Source: Halocynthiibacter sp049608145
GTDB taxonomy: Bacteria; Pseudomonadota; Alphaproteobacteria; Rhodobacterales; Rhodobacteraceae
Assembly (NCBI RefSeq): GCF_049608145.1
Contig: NZ_JBMYXF010000010.1
Coordinates: forward strand, 16,050 to 80,049
DNA length: 64,000 bases
Direction: 5' to 3'
The notes under the pieces were generated by a model. That model worked only from the letters and a program-made list of their open reading frames with translations. It was not told the DNA's origin and made no database searches. The translations under genes were made by a program, and so were the position numbers. Below are positions 8,671-17,864 of the stretch, piece by piece. The first letter of the stretch is position 1; every line of letters begins with the position of its first letter.

Positions 8671-9814
8671 TCTGAGGTGTGAACCCTGGCTGACATCCAG
8701 CGCCAGCAAACAGGTGATGTCTTTGCTGAATGATGCGGGGCACGGGGCTTGGTTCGTTGGTGGCTGTGTGCGAAATGCGCTGATCAATGAACCGGTTGCG
8801 GATCTGGATGTAACAACCACGGCACATCCCGAAATCGTCACTAGCCTTGCGAAAAATGCGGGTCTTAGGGTGGTGCCAACCGGAATTGAACATGGCACCG
8901 TGACTGTGGTTTGCGAAGGTGAGCCTTATGAAATCACCACCCTACGCCGGGATGTGGCGACGGATGGGCGTCGGGCCACAGTGGCATTCGCCGAAACCAT
9001 TGAAGAAGATGCCGCGCGGCGTGATTTCACTATGAATGCGCTTTATGCCGATGCGCTGGGCAATATTTCTGATCCAACGGGTGGGATTGCAGACCTTGCG
9101 GTGCGGCGCATTCGTTTCATCGGCGACGCAAGTGAACGCATTCGCGAAGATTATCTGCGCAGTTTACGGTTCTTTCGGTTTTACGCTTGGTATGGCGATG
9201 TGTCTGAAGGGCCAGATCCGGATGCATTGGCTGCGATTTCAATGAATTTGGAAGGTTTGGAAACCCTTTCAAAGGAACGTGTTGGTGCTGAGATCATCAA
9301 ACTTATGTCCGCCCCGGATCCTGCGCCCGCGATGGCAACGATGCAACAGACCGGTGTCTTGACCCATATCTTGCCCGGTGCTGAAACAGGGATGCTGGCG
9401 CAGCTGGTGCATATCGAAGAGAATATTGCGGCAGACCCTATCCGACGTCTTGCATGTGTTGGCGGTGAAGATGTGGCTGGGATGTTGCGCCTTTCAAAAG
9501 TGCAACACAAGGCGCTGGGGCATCTTAGAGATGAGATGGCATCTCTGACATCTTTGGCAGAGATTTCTTATCGATATGATTTCACTATGGCGCAAAATGT
9601 GGGTCTATTGCGGGCAAATATGGCCGGTTCAGTTTTGCCAGAAACAGAATTACGCGCGGCAAAACACACGTGCAACGCCCGTTTTCCGGTGTCAGCGCAG
9701 GATCTGATGCATGCATATTCCGGTAAGGCGCTGGGCGATCAGTTGAAAAAGCTGGAACAGGCCTGGATTGCGTCTGGATTTGCATTGACTAAGGATGATC
9801 TACTTTCGCAATAA
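8660..9814 (+). CDS. CCA tRNA nucleotidyltransferase / poly(A) polymerase family
   Basis: Class II nucleotidyltransferase of 384 residues. The active-site motif GGCVRNAL (34-41) is followed by the metal aspartates of DLDV (48-51); further family blocks are RRDFTMNAL and the basic IREDYLRSLRFFRF. In alphaproteobacteria lacking a separate CCA enzyme this family repairs the 3' CCA of tRNA; which of the two activities it has cannot be settled from sequence alone. Start at ATG 8660, inside the end of the previous gene; an upstream in-frame start at 8609 would give a longer overlap and lacks a ribosome site. Confidence 0.88.
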   Translation: MKTDLRCEPWLTSSASKQVMSLLNDAGHGAWFVGGCVRNALINEPVADLDVTTTAHPEIVTSLAKNAGLRVVPTGIEHGTVTVVCEGEPYEITTLRRDVATDGRRATVAFAETIEEDAARRDFTMNALYADALGNISDPTGGIADLAVRRIRFIGDASERIREDYLRSLRFFRFYAWYGDVSEGPDPDALAAISMNLEGLETLSKERVGAEIIKLMSAPDPAPAMATMQQTGVLTHILPGAETGMLAQLVHIEENIAADPIRRLACVGGEDVAGMLRLSKVQHKALGHLRDEMASLTSLAEISYRYDFTMAQNVGLLRANMAGSVLPETELRAAKHTCNARFPVSAQDLMHAYSGKALGDQLKKLEQAWIASGFALTKDDLLSQ

Positions 9815-9924
9815 CGCACAGGCCAGCTGTGGCACCCGGCACAGCATTCCTCTTGCGATCTGTCTGAACCTGGTGTTCTCTGCGAATATTCGCCTTATGT
9901 TCTTCTTTTTTGAAAGTCCGCATC

Positions 9925-11775
9925 ATGCTCGGGTTCTTTGAACGTCTGGTAAATCCCTATGTGGATTACCAGGAAACAGACACGCCGCCGACAAAGCTAT
10001 GGCCGTTTATGCGGGAATATGCGCGCCCGTTTGTAAAGGTGTTCTGGGTGACGGCCATTGTTTCCGTGATCGTGGCCGCTGTAGAGGTGGGCCTGATCTG
10101 GTATATGGGCCGTGTCGTGGATCTTTTAACTGGTCTTTCACCAGAAGAAATTCGCGCGGATTATGTGACCGAATTTATTCTGGTTGCCCTGTTTGTGCTT
10201 TTCCTGCGTCCACTGATCCAGGTGGTTGATGTGGCCTTATTGAACCAGACGATCTTGCCGAATTTCGGAACATTGATCCGTTGGCGGGCGCATAAACATG
10301 TGTTGCGACAATCCATTGGCTGGTTTGAAAATGATTTTGCGGGTCGCATAGCAAACCGTATCATGCAAACGCCCCCCGCAGCGGGCGAAGCAGCGTTTCA
10401 AGTGTTTGACGCCATGACATTTGCGGTTGCGTATCTTGTTGGTGCCGCGGTCCTTTTGATTGGATCCGATCCGCGCCTGGTTTTGCCCCTGATCGCTTGG
10501 TTTGGGCTGTATATCCTGCTTGTGCGCTGGACAATGAAACGCGTTGGGCCAGCGTCAAAGGCTGCTTCTGATGCGCGGTCTGCTGTAACCGGGCGTGTGG
10601 TGGACAGCTATACCAATATTCATTCCGTAAAATTGTTTGCCCATGATGACACTGAAATCAAATGGGCAGGTGAAGCGATTGAAAAAACGCGTAAAACCTT
10701 TCAGGCGGAAATGCGTATTTTTACCAAAATGGATGTCATGCTGGTGACGCTGAACGGGTTTCTGATTGTTGGCGTTGTTGGTTGGGGTGTTTGGTTGTGG
10801 ATGCTGGGCAGTGCAAGTGTTGGCGTCGTTGCTGCGGCATCTGCCTTATGTCTGCGTTTGAATGCGATGACCGGTTGGATCATGTGGGCGTTGTCCAGTT
10901 TTTTCCGCAATCTTGGTGTGATCGCAGAGGGAATGGAGACCATTGCCCAGCCCGTGACATTGGTGGATGCGCCTGACGCAAAGCCGCTTGATTTCTGTCA
11001 GGGTGCGATTGAAATGCAGGGTGTCATACATCGGTATGGGCGCGAAACCGGTGGGATTGATGGTGTCAACCTGCGTGTTGAACCCGGTCAGAAAATCGGC
11101 CTTGTCGGGCGGTCTGGTGCCGGGAAAACGACCCTCGTGAAACTGCTTTTGCGGTTCTATGACATCGAGGGTGGGACAATTCTGGTCGATGGTCAGGATG
11201 TTGCAAAGGTGACGCAGGACAGTCTGCGCCGTCAGATTGGCATGGTACAGCATGACAGTTCGCTTTTGCATCGGTCCGTGCGGGAAAATCTATTGTATGG
11301 CCGCCCGGACGCAACAGAAGAAGAAATGATCGCTGCCGCGAAACAGGCCGAAGCGCATGAGTTTATCCTAGACCTTGAAGATCCCGAAGGACGGCGGGGA
11401 TATGACGCCGAAGTGGGCGAGCGTGGTGTAAAACTGTCTGGCGGTCAACGACAGCGGATTGCCCTTGCGCGGGTCATTCTGAAAGATGCGCCGATCTTGT
11501 TGCTGGATGAAGCAACCAGCGCGTTGGACAGCGAAGTAGAGGCCGCGATTCAGGACACGCTGTATGACATGATGGAAGGTAAAACCGTGCTGGCGATTGC
11601 CCACCGTCTGTCCACAATTGCAAAGATGGATCGCATTATTGTGCTGGATCAGGGTCTGATTGTTGAAGATGGCAGCCATACCGAACTGTTGGCAAAAGAT
11701 GGAATTTACGCGGGCTTCTGGGCACGACAATCCGGGGGCTTTATTGGCGGGGATGAGACAGATGAACATGGATAG
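9925..11775 (+). CDS. ABC exporter half-transporter (first of a pair)
   Basis: A type IV ABC exporter half: transmembrane domain in the first ~330 residues (several strongly hydrophobic helices), then a nucleotide-binding domain with Walker A GRSGAGKTT, signature LSGGQRQR, Walker B ILLLDEATSALD and a switch histidine (AIAHRLST). Start at ATG 9925; a TTG at 9910 is the only upstream option. The next gene overlaps by 14 bases and is a clear paralogue, so the two probably form a heterodimer. Substrate unknown; related pairs are usually annotated as multidrug or lipid exporters. Confidence 0.9.
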   Translation: MLGFFERLVNPYVDYQETDTPPTKLWPFMREYARPFVKVFWVTAIVSVIVAAVEVGLIWYMGRVVDLLTGLSPEEIRADYVTEFILVALFVLFLRPLIQVVDVALLNQTILPNFGTLIRWRAHKHVLRQSIGWFENDFAGRIANRIMQTPPAAGEAAFQVFDAMTFAVAYLVGAAVLLIGSDPRLVLPLIAWFGLYILLVRWTMKRVGPASKAASDARSAVTGRVVDSYTNIHSVKLFAHDDTEIKWAGEAIEKTRKTFQAEMRIFTKMDVMLVTLNGFLIVGVVGWGVWLWMLGSASVGVVAAASALCLRLNAMTGWIMWALSSFFRNLGVIAEGMETIAQPVTLVDAPDAKPLDFCQGAIEMQGVIHRYGRETGGIDGVNLRVEPGQKIGLVGRSGAGKTTLVKLLLRFYDIEGGTILVDGQDVAKVTQDSLRRQIGMVQHDSSLLHRSVRENLLYGRPDATEEEMIAAAKQAEAHEFILDLEDPEGRRGYDAEVGERGVKLSGGQRQRIALARVILKDAPILLLDEATSALDSEVEAAIQDTLYDMMEGKTVLAIAHRLSTIAKMDRIIVLDQGLIVEDGSHTELLAKDGIYAGFWARQSGGFIGGDETDEHG

Positions 11776-13636
11776 AATTGCAGCCTGGCTGGTCGGGCGC
11801 GTAGATCCGGAGAACGCCGCCAAAGGCCCTCCGCCGGCCACATTGATGGCATTCATGCGCTGGGCGTTGCGTGGATGTTGGGGGGTGATTGCGCTGGCCG
11901 CATTTGGTTTTGCGATGGGCGGCGTGTTTGAATCACTGATCATGTATATGCTGGGCCAGATCATTGATGCGGTGACTATTGCCCATGCAACAGGGCAGGG
12001 GTTTTGGTCTGCAAATGTCATGACATTCCTTAGCTTTGCGCTGGTTTTGCTGATCCTGCGCCCATTGTTTTTTGCAGTGGCGACCGGGTTTCAGTCGATC
12101 GCGGTGATGCCCAATGTGTTTTCACAGGTGATGACACGGCTGAACCGGCATACGCTGGGTCAATCTATCGGGTTCTTCGATGAAGATTTTGCCGGGCGAA
12201 TTGCACAAAAACAAATGCAGACGGCAAATTCCATTGTGTCGGTCACACAGGAAACCATCAACGCGATGACATTCGCGGTGACAGCAGTTTTGGGCATGTT
12301 GGTGCTGTCTGGCGCTGTTGATATGGGCCTACTGGTGATTATGGTGATCTGGCTTGGCGGGTATTTTGGTCTTCTGCGGTATTTCCTGCCCCGTGTACGT
12401 GCGAAATCGGCGGCGCGGGCCGGTGCGCGGGCGGGGGTGACCGGGCAGATTGTGGATACGATTACCAACATAAAGACCGTAAAACTGTTCGCCCATGACG
12501 CCCATGAAGATCGCGCTGCGCTGGATGCGGTTTCTATCTTTCGCGAACGCGCGGTGGACTGGGCATCGGTTGCCGTATTGTTCCGGTTTTTCCTGATTGT
12601 TCTGGCGGGTGCGTTGCCTGTTGCGATGATGGGATATGGCTTGATCCGTTGGGGGGCAGGTGCGGTTACCGCTGGGGAATTGACCGCCGTTGGTGGCATG
12701 TCGATCCGTCTGGCGCAGATGACCGGCTGGGTCAGCTGGACACTGATGGGGATCTACGGCGACATTGGCGAGGTGGAAGACGGTATGCGCACGCTAAGCC
12801 CCGCGCATACACTGACAGATCGTAGGAATGCGGTGGAACTGAACGTGTCAGACGGTGCCGTGCATTTCGACGGGCTTGGCTTTGCTTATGGGCGTGAAAA
12901 CGGTGGCGTTCAGGCGCTGAACCTGAAGATCGCAGCCGGTGAAAAAATCGGGATTGTTGGTGCGTCTGGCGCCGGGAAATCAACGCTCGTGTCGATGTTG
13001 TTGCGTCTTTATGATCCAGAACAGGGCAAAGTGATGGTAGACGGGCAAGATATCGGACAGGTCACGCAGGCCAGCCTGCGGGCGCAGATAGGTATGGTGA
13101 CGCAGGATACAGCGATGTTTAATCGGTCTGCGCTGGATAATATCCGTTATGGCCGCCCGGACGCGACACTGGAAGATGTACGCGATGCCGCGCGTCAGGC
13201 CGAAGCGTTGGAATTCATCGCAGACCTGCAAGATAACAACGGGCGCAAGGGGTTTGACGCCTATCTTGGTGAACGGGGTGTGAAATTGTCCGGGGGACAG
13301 CGACAACGTATAGCGCTGGCACGGGCAATCCTGAAAGATGCACCTATTCTGGTATTGGACGAAGCCACCAGTGCGCTGGATTCTGAAGTAGAGGCGGCTA
13401 TTCAATCTGCGTTAGAAACTGTCATGCAGGGCAAGACGGTTCTGGCGATTGCACACCGGCTGTCGACGATTTCCCGCATGGACCGGATCGTCGTGATGGA
13501 TCGGGGACAGATCGCGGAAATTGGCACACATGCAGATTTGCTTTTGCAAAAGGGGCTATATGCGCGCTATTGGGAACGCCAGTCAGGCGGTTTCATAGGC
13601 ACAGAGGATACTGAAGGTGACGCAATACACGGTTGA
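11762..13636 (+). CDS. ABC exporter half-transporter (second of a pair)
   Basis: Same layout as the preceding gene: transmembrane domain to about residue 345, then Walker A GASGAGKST, signature LSGGQRQR, Walker B ILVLDEATSALD and switch histidine in AIAHRLST. Both ATP sites of the presumed heterodimer look intact, with a catalytic glutamate in each Walker B, unlike many heterodimers with one dead site. Start at the ATG at 11762 (or 11768), overlapping the stop of its partner. The end overlaps the RNA methyltransferase start by 20 bases. Confidence 0.9.
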   Translation: MNMDRIAAWLVGRVDPENAAKGPPPATLMAFMRWALRGCWGVIALAAFGFAMGGVFESLIMYMLGQIIDAVTIAHATGQGFWSANVMTFLSFALVLLILRPLFFAVATGFQSIAVMPNVFSQVMTRLNRHTLGQSIGFFDEDFAGRIAQKQMQTANSIVSVTQETINAMTFAVTAVLGMLVLSGAVDMGLLVIMVIWLGGYFGLLRYFLPRVRAKSAARAGARAGVTGQIVDTITNIKTVKLFAHDAHEDRAALDAVSIFRERAVDWASVAVLFRFFLIVLAGALPVAMMGYGLIRWGAGAVTAGELTAVGGMSIRLAQMTGWVSWTLMGIYGDIGEVEDGMRTLSPAHTLTDRRNAVELNVSDGAVHFDGLGFAYGRENGGVQALNLKIAAGEKIGIVGASGAGKSTLVSMLLRLYDPEQGKVMVDGQDIGQVTQASLRAQIGMVTQDTAMFNRSALDNIRYGRPDATLEDVRDAARQAEALEFIADLQDNNGRKGFDAYLGERGVKLSGGQRQRIALARAILKDAPILVLDEATSALDSEVEAAIQSALETVMQGKTVLAIAHRLSTISRMDRIVVMDRGQIAEIGTHADLLLQKGLYARYWERQSGGFIGTEDTEGDAIHG

Positions 13637-14831
13637 ACGGCTGGGGCATCAAGGTGACGGAATCGTCGCTGGGCCTCTATATGTATCTGGCGTTCTGCCG
13701 GGCGAAGTGATTACGGGCGAGGTTGTGAAAGACCGCATTGTGAACCCGTCGATCATCACGCCGTCAGAACATCGCGTCAAAGCGCCGTGTTCCCACGCGC
13801 GATCCTGTGGGGGATGTAATCTGCAACATGCATCAGATGAATTTGTTGCAGACTTCAAGAAATCAGTGATCCTGAAAGCGTTGAAAACCCGTGGAATAGA
13901 CACTGATATTGTTGCAAGCGATACCTCGTCTGCCAATTCGCGTCGTCGTGCGGTTTTTTCGGTTCGTCGTACTAAAAAGGGTGCGATGGCCGGGTTCCAT
14001 GTGAAGGCGTCGGATACGGTTATTCCGGTTCCAAACTGTACAATTTTGCGACCAGCACTGAAAGACGCGGTGCCTTTGCTGGAAGAATTGACTGTCCTGG
14101 GCGGCAGCCGTAAGGGCGAAATCCGGTTCACGGTCACGGAAACGCGGACAGGTCTTGATATTCTGGCGCAGGGTGGGAAACCTGCGGAAGGAATGTTTCA
14201 GGCGCAATTGGCCCAGATCGCCGCGCGCCCAGGTGTGGCCCGGCTAACCTGGGATGATGAACTGATTGCCACTGTTGAAATGCCCATGGTGGATTTTGAT
14301 GGCGCTTTGGTCACACCACCCCCCGGAACATTTCTGCAGGCGACAGAAGAGGGGCAGAATGCCCTGATCTCTGCCGTTACAGACACTATTGCAGGCGCAA
14401 ATCACGTTGCGGATCTTTTTGCGGGCTGCGGCACCTTTAGTTTGCCGGCCGCACGCAATGCAGAGGTGCATGCGTTTGAAGGTGAAAAAGTGATGATCGA
14501 CAGCCTGTTGAATGGCTGGCGTCGCGCGAAGGGCTTGAAGATGGTCAAAGCAGATGCCCGCGATCTGTTCCGCCGTCCCCTGATGCCGGATGAATTGAAC
14601 CGTTTTGATGCGATTATCATCGATCCACCCCGCGCAGGTGCGGAAGCCCAGATCATTGAAATTGCCAAATCCACCGTTGAAACCATCGCGATGGTGTCCT
14701 GCAACCCGGTCAGCTTTGCGCGCGATGCGGAAATCTTGATAAATGCGGGCTATCAAATGAAAAATCTGCGGATGATTGACCAGTTTCGCTGGTCGTCACA
14801 TGTGGAAATATCAGCCGCGTTTCACAGATAA
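13617..14831 (+). CDS. Class I RNA (uracil-5)-methyltransferase, TrmA/RumA family
   Basis: 404 residues. A short TRAM-like N-terminus is followed by iron-sulfur cysteines C58, C64, C67 and C141 (CSHARSCGGC pattern), then the methyltransferase domain with SAM motif LFAGCGTFSLP, the IIDPPRAG motif and nucleophile C362 in SCNP. These features mark the 23S rRNA m5U methyltransferases (RlmC/RlmD type); the exact target base cannot be told. It starts with GTG, inside the end of the ABC exporter gene. A stem at 14851-14876 follows without a T run. Confidence 0.9.
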   Translation: MTQYTVERLGHQGDGIVAGPLYVSGVLPGEVITGEVVKDRIVNPSIITPSEHRVKAPCSHARSCGGCNLQHASDEFVADFKKSVILKALKTRGIDTDIVASDTSSANSRRRAVFSVRRTKKGAMAGFHVKASDTVIPVPNCTILRPALKDAVPLLEELTVLGGSRKGEIRFTVTETRTGLDILAQGGKPAEGMFQAQLAQIAARPGVARLTWDDELIATVEMPMVDFDGALVTPPPGTFLQATEEGQNALISAVTDTIAGANHVADLFAGCGTFSLPAARNAEVHAFEGEKVMIDSLLNGWRRAKGLKMVKADARDLFRRPLMPDELNRFDAIIIDPPRAGAEAQIIEIAKSTVETIAMVSCNPVSFARDAEILINAGYQMKNLRMIDQFRWSSHVEISAAFHR

Positions 14832-14850
14832 TTGACGCTCGGGTCAGCTG

Positions 14851-14876
14851 TCAGCCCTTGATAAAAAGAGGGCTGA
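14851..14876 (+). other. Hairpin after RNA methyltransferase
   Basis: TCAGCCCT at 14851-14858 pairs with AGGGCTGA at 14869-14876, with a ten-base A-rich loop. There is no T tract, so it is at most a weak terminator or an RNA-stability element between the methyltransferase and the L,D-transpeptidase. Confidence 0.4.
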
Positions 14877-14910
14877 TGGGGTACATGAAAAAGAAAACGG
14901 GCAGTAAATA

Positions 14911-15420
14911 ATGAAACGTTCAACCTTTCTGGCAGGTCTGGCCAGCACGATCCTAACCGCATGTAGCAGTAGGGCACCTTCAAAGTTTCGTCGTTATTCC
15001 GGACCGGAAGTAACACGGATCGTTTTGTATAAACGGCGCAGACGTCTGTTTTTGATGCATAACGGTGATGTTCTGAAATCCTATCGTATTCGTCTGGGCT
15101 TTACCGCGCGCGGACATAAGCAATACGAAGGGGATGGGCGCACGCCGGAAGGGAACTATCTTATCGATCGTAAGAACCCGAACAGCAGTTTTCATCTGTC
15201 TGTTGGGATTTCCTACCCAAATCAACGGGACCGTGCCAATGCGCGTGCAATAGGGCGCAGCCCGGGCGGCGATATTTTCATTCATGGTGCGCCACGTCGC
15301 GGCAGCAGCGCGGATCCGTCTGCGGATTGGACAGCTGGCTGTATCGCGGTGACAGATCGTGAGATCGAAGAAATTTACGCGATGGTACAGTTGAACACGC
15401 CGATCACCATCCACCCATAA
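14911..15420 (+). CDS. L,D-transpeptidase (YkuD) lipoprotein
   Basis: 169 residues with a lipoprotein signal ending in LTAC (C18), so probably membrane anchored on the periplasmic side. The YkuD active site is visible as H125 (FIHGAP) and nucleophile C144 in TAGCIAV; the usual S-x-GC-[IV]-R variant is changed to TAGCIA. Such enzymes form 3-3 peptidoglycan crosslinks or tether proteins to the wall. A second family member at 16203 and a CAP-domain lipoprotein lie within 1.9 kb, suggesting an envelope cluster. Confidence 0.88.
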   Translation: MKRSTFLAGLASTILTACSSRAPSKFRRYSGPEVTRIVLYKRRRRLFLMHNGDVLKSYRIRLGFTARGHKQYEGDGRTPEGNYLIDRKNPNSSFHLSVGISYPNQRDRANARAIGRSPGGDIFIHGAPRRGSSADPSADWTAGCIAVTDREIEEIYAMVQLNTPITIHP

Positions 15421-15423
15421 AAA

Positions 15424-15454
15424 AAGGCCACGGACAGAAATGCCGTGGCCTTTA
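15424..15454. terminator. Bidirectional terminator between L,D-transpeptidase and CAP gene
   Basis: AAGGCCACGG (15424-15433) pairs with CCGTGGCCTT (15443-15452). A runs on the left and T on the right allow it to serve both convergent genes. Confidence 0.85.
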
Positions 15455-15472
15455 TAGTAGATGTTTTTGGTA

Positions 15473-16027
15473 TCAGTTCTGGATTGCGGCTGCGGCTGCT
15501 GTCACGCGCAGTTCAGGCACCACATTGTTGGCCAGCAGCAAAGTCCACCAGATCTTACCATTGCTTTCTTGGAACCAAGAAAAGCCCATGTTGACTGCAC
15601 CCGGCGCCAGAATCACTTCGCGTGTTCCTGTTTCTTCCATCCAGGCAGCCAGTGTTTCCAGTTCGGTTTCGTAGGTTTCAGAGATGTTTTCACCCAGCAG
15701 CGTGCCAGCATACCCGGCGCGTTGAACCCGTACGAGAGGGGAAGAACCGTCAGAACCAAAGTGCCATGGGCGATTCTGTGCGGCCATATCTTTTGAATGC
15801 GTCGCGGCAGCAGCGTTCAATTCGCTGTTCAGCTGAACCTGGCTAAGACCGGCAGCGCTGCGCAGGGAGTTGATGGAATCCAGCATGCGGAACTGCACCT
15901 GTGAGGCTTTGCCAATACGATAAACCTGCTGCAAAGGTTTGCCATCAGGGCCGACAAGTGCGGATTGCTGCGTACAGGCGCCCAGAATAAAGATCAGAGA
16001 GGCGAACAGCGCCAGAATTTTAGTCAT
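15473..16027 (-). CDS. CAP-domain (SCP/PR1-like) lipoprotein
   Basis: 184 residues. The signal sequence ends in the lipobox LGAC with C18 as lipid-anchored residue. The rest is a bacterial CAP domain (INSLRSAAGLSQVQLNSELNAAAATHSKDMA..., later GENISETY). Function of bacterial CAP proteins is largely unknown; several bind lipids or wall material. It sits between two L,D-transpeptidase genes, convergent with the first and divergent from the second across 175 bases. Confidence 0.85.
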   Translation of the reverse strand: MTKILALFASLIFILGACTQQSALVGPDGKPLQQVYRIGKASQVQFRMLDSINSLRSAAGLSQVQLNSELNAAAATHSKDMAAQNRPWHFGSDGSSPLVRVQRAGYAGTLLGENISETYETELETLAAWMEETGTREVILAPGAVNMGFSWFQESNGKIWWTLLLANNVVPELRVTAAAAAIQN

Positions 16028-16202
16028 CGAAATACACCCATGGTTTTGCCTTTTGTTCGTCTAACGCCATGTTGCGTGGAATTCAAAGCACGATCCCGTA
16101 AAATCGGCAGGATAACGCTTGTTTGATTTGCGACTGCGGCATTCTCGCAATAAGTTACGCGAGACTTCTTAAGTACCCCATACGCAGGACAGGTTCCGAT
16201 AT

Positions 16203-16784
16203 ATGTTTAAACTGAGTAAGATTAACCGCAGAAACTTTCTGACTGGCGCGTCAACGCTTGCTGTTAGTGGTATTGCCGCACCTGCACTTGCGCAGACCGC
16301 TGAAACCGGTGGCGAGGCTGTCAGCCATAACATTTCCAGCTTCCGGTCTTTGGATTGGCGGCCGTATTTTTCAAATACGAACAACGGCGCGATTCTGGTT
16401 GATACCACGTCACGTGTTCTGCACTTCTGGAATGAAGATCAGACACTTTATAAGCTGTATCCCACGTCCGTTCCGATGAACGAAGACCTGACCCGTCTTG
16501 GGCGCACGTCCATTGTGCGTAAAGTTGATGGCCCAAGCTGGAGCCCAACACCATCCATGAAGATCCGCAATCCTGAATGGCCGGATTATATTGGCCCGGG
16601 TCCGGAAAACCCTCTTGGCACCCATGCGCTGTATCTCAGCTGGACGTATTACCGTATTCACGGCACCCAGGACACGCGCAAAATCGGGCGTCGGTCATCG
16701 AATGGCTGCATTGGCCTGTATAATGAACATATCGCTGAATTGTTCGCCCTGACCAAAAATGGCACGCAGGTTCTGTTGATCTAA
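16203..16784 (+). CDS. L,D-transpeptidase (YkuD), Tat-type signal
   Basis: 193 residues. The N-terminus has RRNFLTG followed by a hydrophobic stretch ending ALAQ (about residue 31), a likely twin-arginine signal peptide. The active site reads H153 (YRIHGT) and C169 in SSNGCIGLYN, the usual YkuD form. Probably a periplasmic peptidoglycan crosslinking enzyme. It has its own terminator at 16810. Confidence 0.9.
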   Translation: MFKLSKINRRNFLTGASTLAVSGIAAPALAQTAETGGEAVSHNISSFRSLDWRPYFSNTNNGAILVDTTSRVLHFWNEDQTLYKLYPTSVPMNEDLTRLGRTSIVRKVDGPSWSPTPSMKIRNPEWPDYIGPGPENPLGTHALYLSWTYYRIHGTQDTRKIGRRSSNGCIGLYNEHIAELFALTKNGTQVLLI

Positions 16785-16809
16785 AGTCGCGCAAATAAGA
16801 CACTAAATC

Positions 16810-16831
16810 GGGGGCATTGGCCCCCTTTTTT
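16810..16831 (+). terminator. Rho-independent terminator
   Basis: GGGGGC (16810-16815), loop ATTG, GCCCCC (16820-16825), then six T. It ends the L,D-transpeptidase transcript; its T tract touches the hemH stop on the other strand. Confidence 0.9.
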
Positions 16832-17858
16832 ATGCCCAGCCCTGAAGGTTTTCCTGAATAATCTGTGACAGGGCCGCGATATGGGCATCATCATCATTCA
16901 GGCAGGGGATATATGTGAAGGTCTCGCCACCTGCTTCTTTAAAGGCGTCCTGGATTTCTTCATTGATCTCTTCCAGCGTCTCGATGCAATCAGCAGCAAA
17001 TGCAGGGGCGATCACGGCGATGTTCTTTTTTCCGGCCTTGGCCAGATCCGCCACATGTTCCACCGTATAAGGTTTCAGCCATTCTTCGCGTCCAAAACGC
17101 GACTGGAACGCTGTGATGATCTCGCCATCGGCCCAGCCCAAGCGTTCTGTTAGCAGGCGCGTCGATTTCTGGCACTGACAATGGTAAGGGTCACCCTGTG
17201 TCAGGTATCGTTCCGGCATGCCGTGATATGACGCGATTAGGTGATCGGGGCGGGTGTCCAGTTTTGCATAGGCGTCTTCCACGGATTTCGCGAGTGCATC
17301 CACATATGCAGGATGGCTGAAATAAGCAGGTACTGTGCGGACGGCTGGTTGCCAAGGTTCTTTACCAAGAGCTGCAAAAAACGCATCATTTGCTGTGGCT
17401 GTCGTTGCCCCGGCGTATTGCGGGTAAAGCGGGAAAAACAGGATGCGCTCACAGCCATTTTTGACCATTTCCCGAACTTTAGACTCTGTTGATGGGTTGC
17501 CATAGCGCATGCAGAATTCGACCTGTACATCACCTTCACAGGCATTGGTCAGCGCATCGCGCAGTTTTGTCGTCTGGTCGCGTGTGATCGTCATCAAAGG
17601 GCTTTCGCCCTGATCTTCGTTCCAGATGGATTTATAGGCCTCACCAGAACTGAAGGGGCGTTTTGTTAGAATGATCAGCTTTAGGATCGGCAGCCATTTC
17701 CAGCGCGGCAGATCAATCACCCGACGATCTGACAGAAATTCATTCAGATAGCGTCGCATCGACCAGTAATCATAATTGTCCGGTGTTCCGAGATTGGCAA
17801 TCAGAATGCCGGTCTTTGGTGTTGGCAGCGTAGGGTGCGATTGGGGCAACATGGTCAT
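16830..17858 (-). CDS. hemH: Ferrochelatase
   Basis: Inserts ferrous iron into protoporphyrin IX, the last step of protoheme synthesis. 342 residues with the LMTITRDQT and FCMRYGNPS blocks, catalytic H212 in SYHGMPERY and the conserved acidic stretch ADCIETLEEI. The YHCQCQK segment is typical of proteobacterial enzymes. The start lies six bases past the stop of the upstream methyltransferase-like gene, so the two are likely one transcript. Heme supply fits the cytochrome bc1 genes elsewhere in the window. Confidence 0.96.
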   Translation of the reverse strand: MTMLPQSHPTLPTPKTGILIANLGTPDNYDYWSMRRYLNEFLSDRRVIDLPRWKWLPILKLIILTKRPFSSGEAYKSIWNEDQGESPLMTITRDQTTKLRDALTNACEGDVQVEFCMRYGNPSTESKVREMVKNGCERILFFPLYPQYAGATTATANDAFFAALGKEPWQPAVRTVPAYFSHPAYVDALAKSVEDAYAKLDTRPDHLIASYHGMPERYLTQGDPYHCQCQKSTRLLTERLGWADGEIITAFQSRFGREEWLKPYTVEHVADLAKAGKKNIAVIAPAFAADCIETLEEINEEIQDAFKEAGGETFTYIPCLNDDDAHIAALSQIIQENLQGWA

Positions 17859-17864
17859 TCCTGG

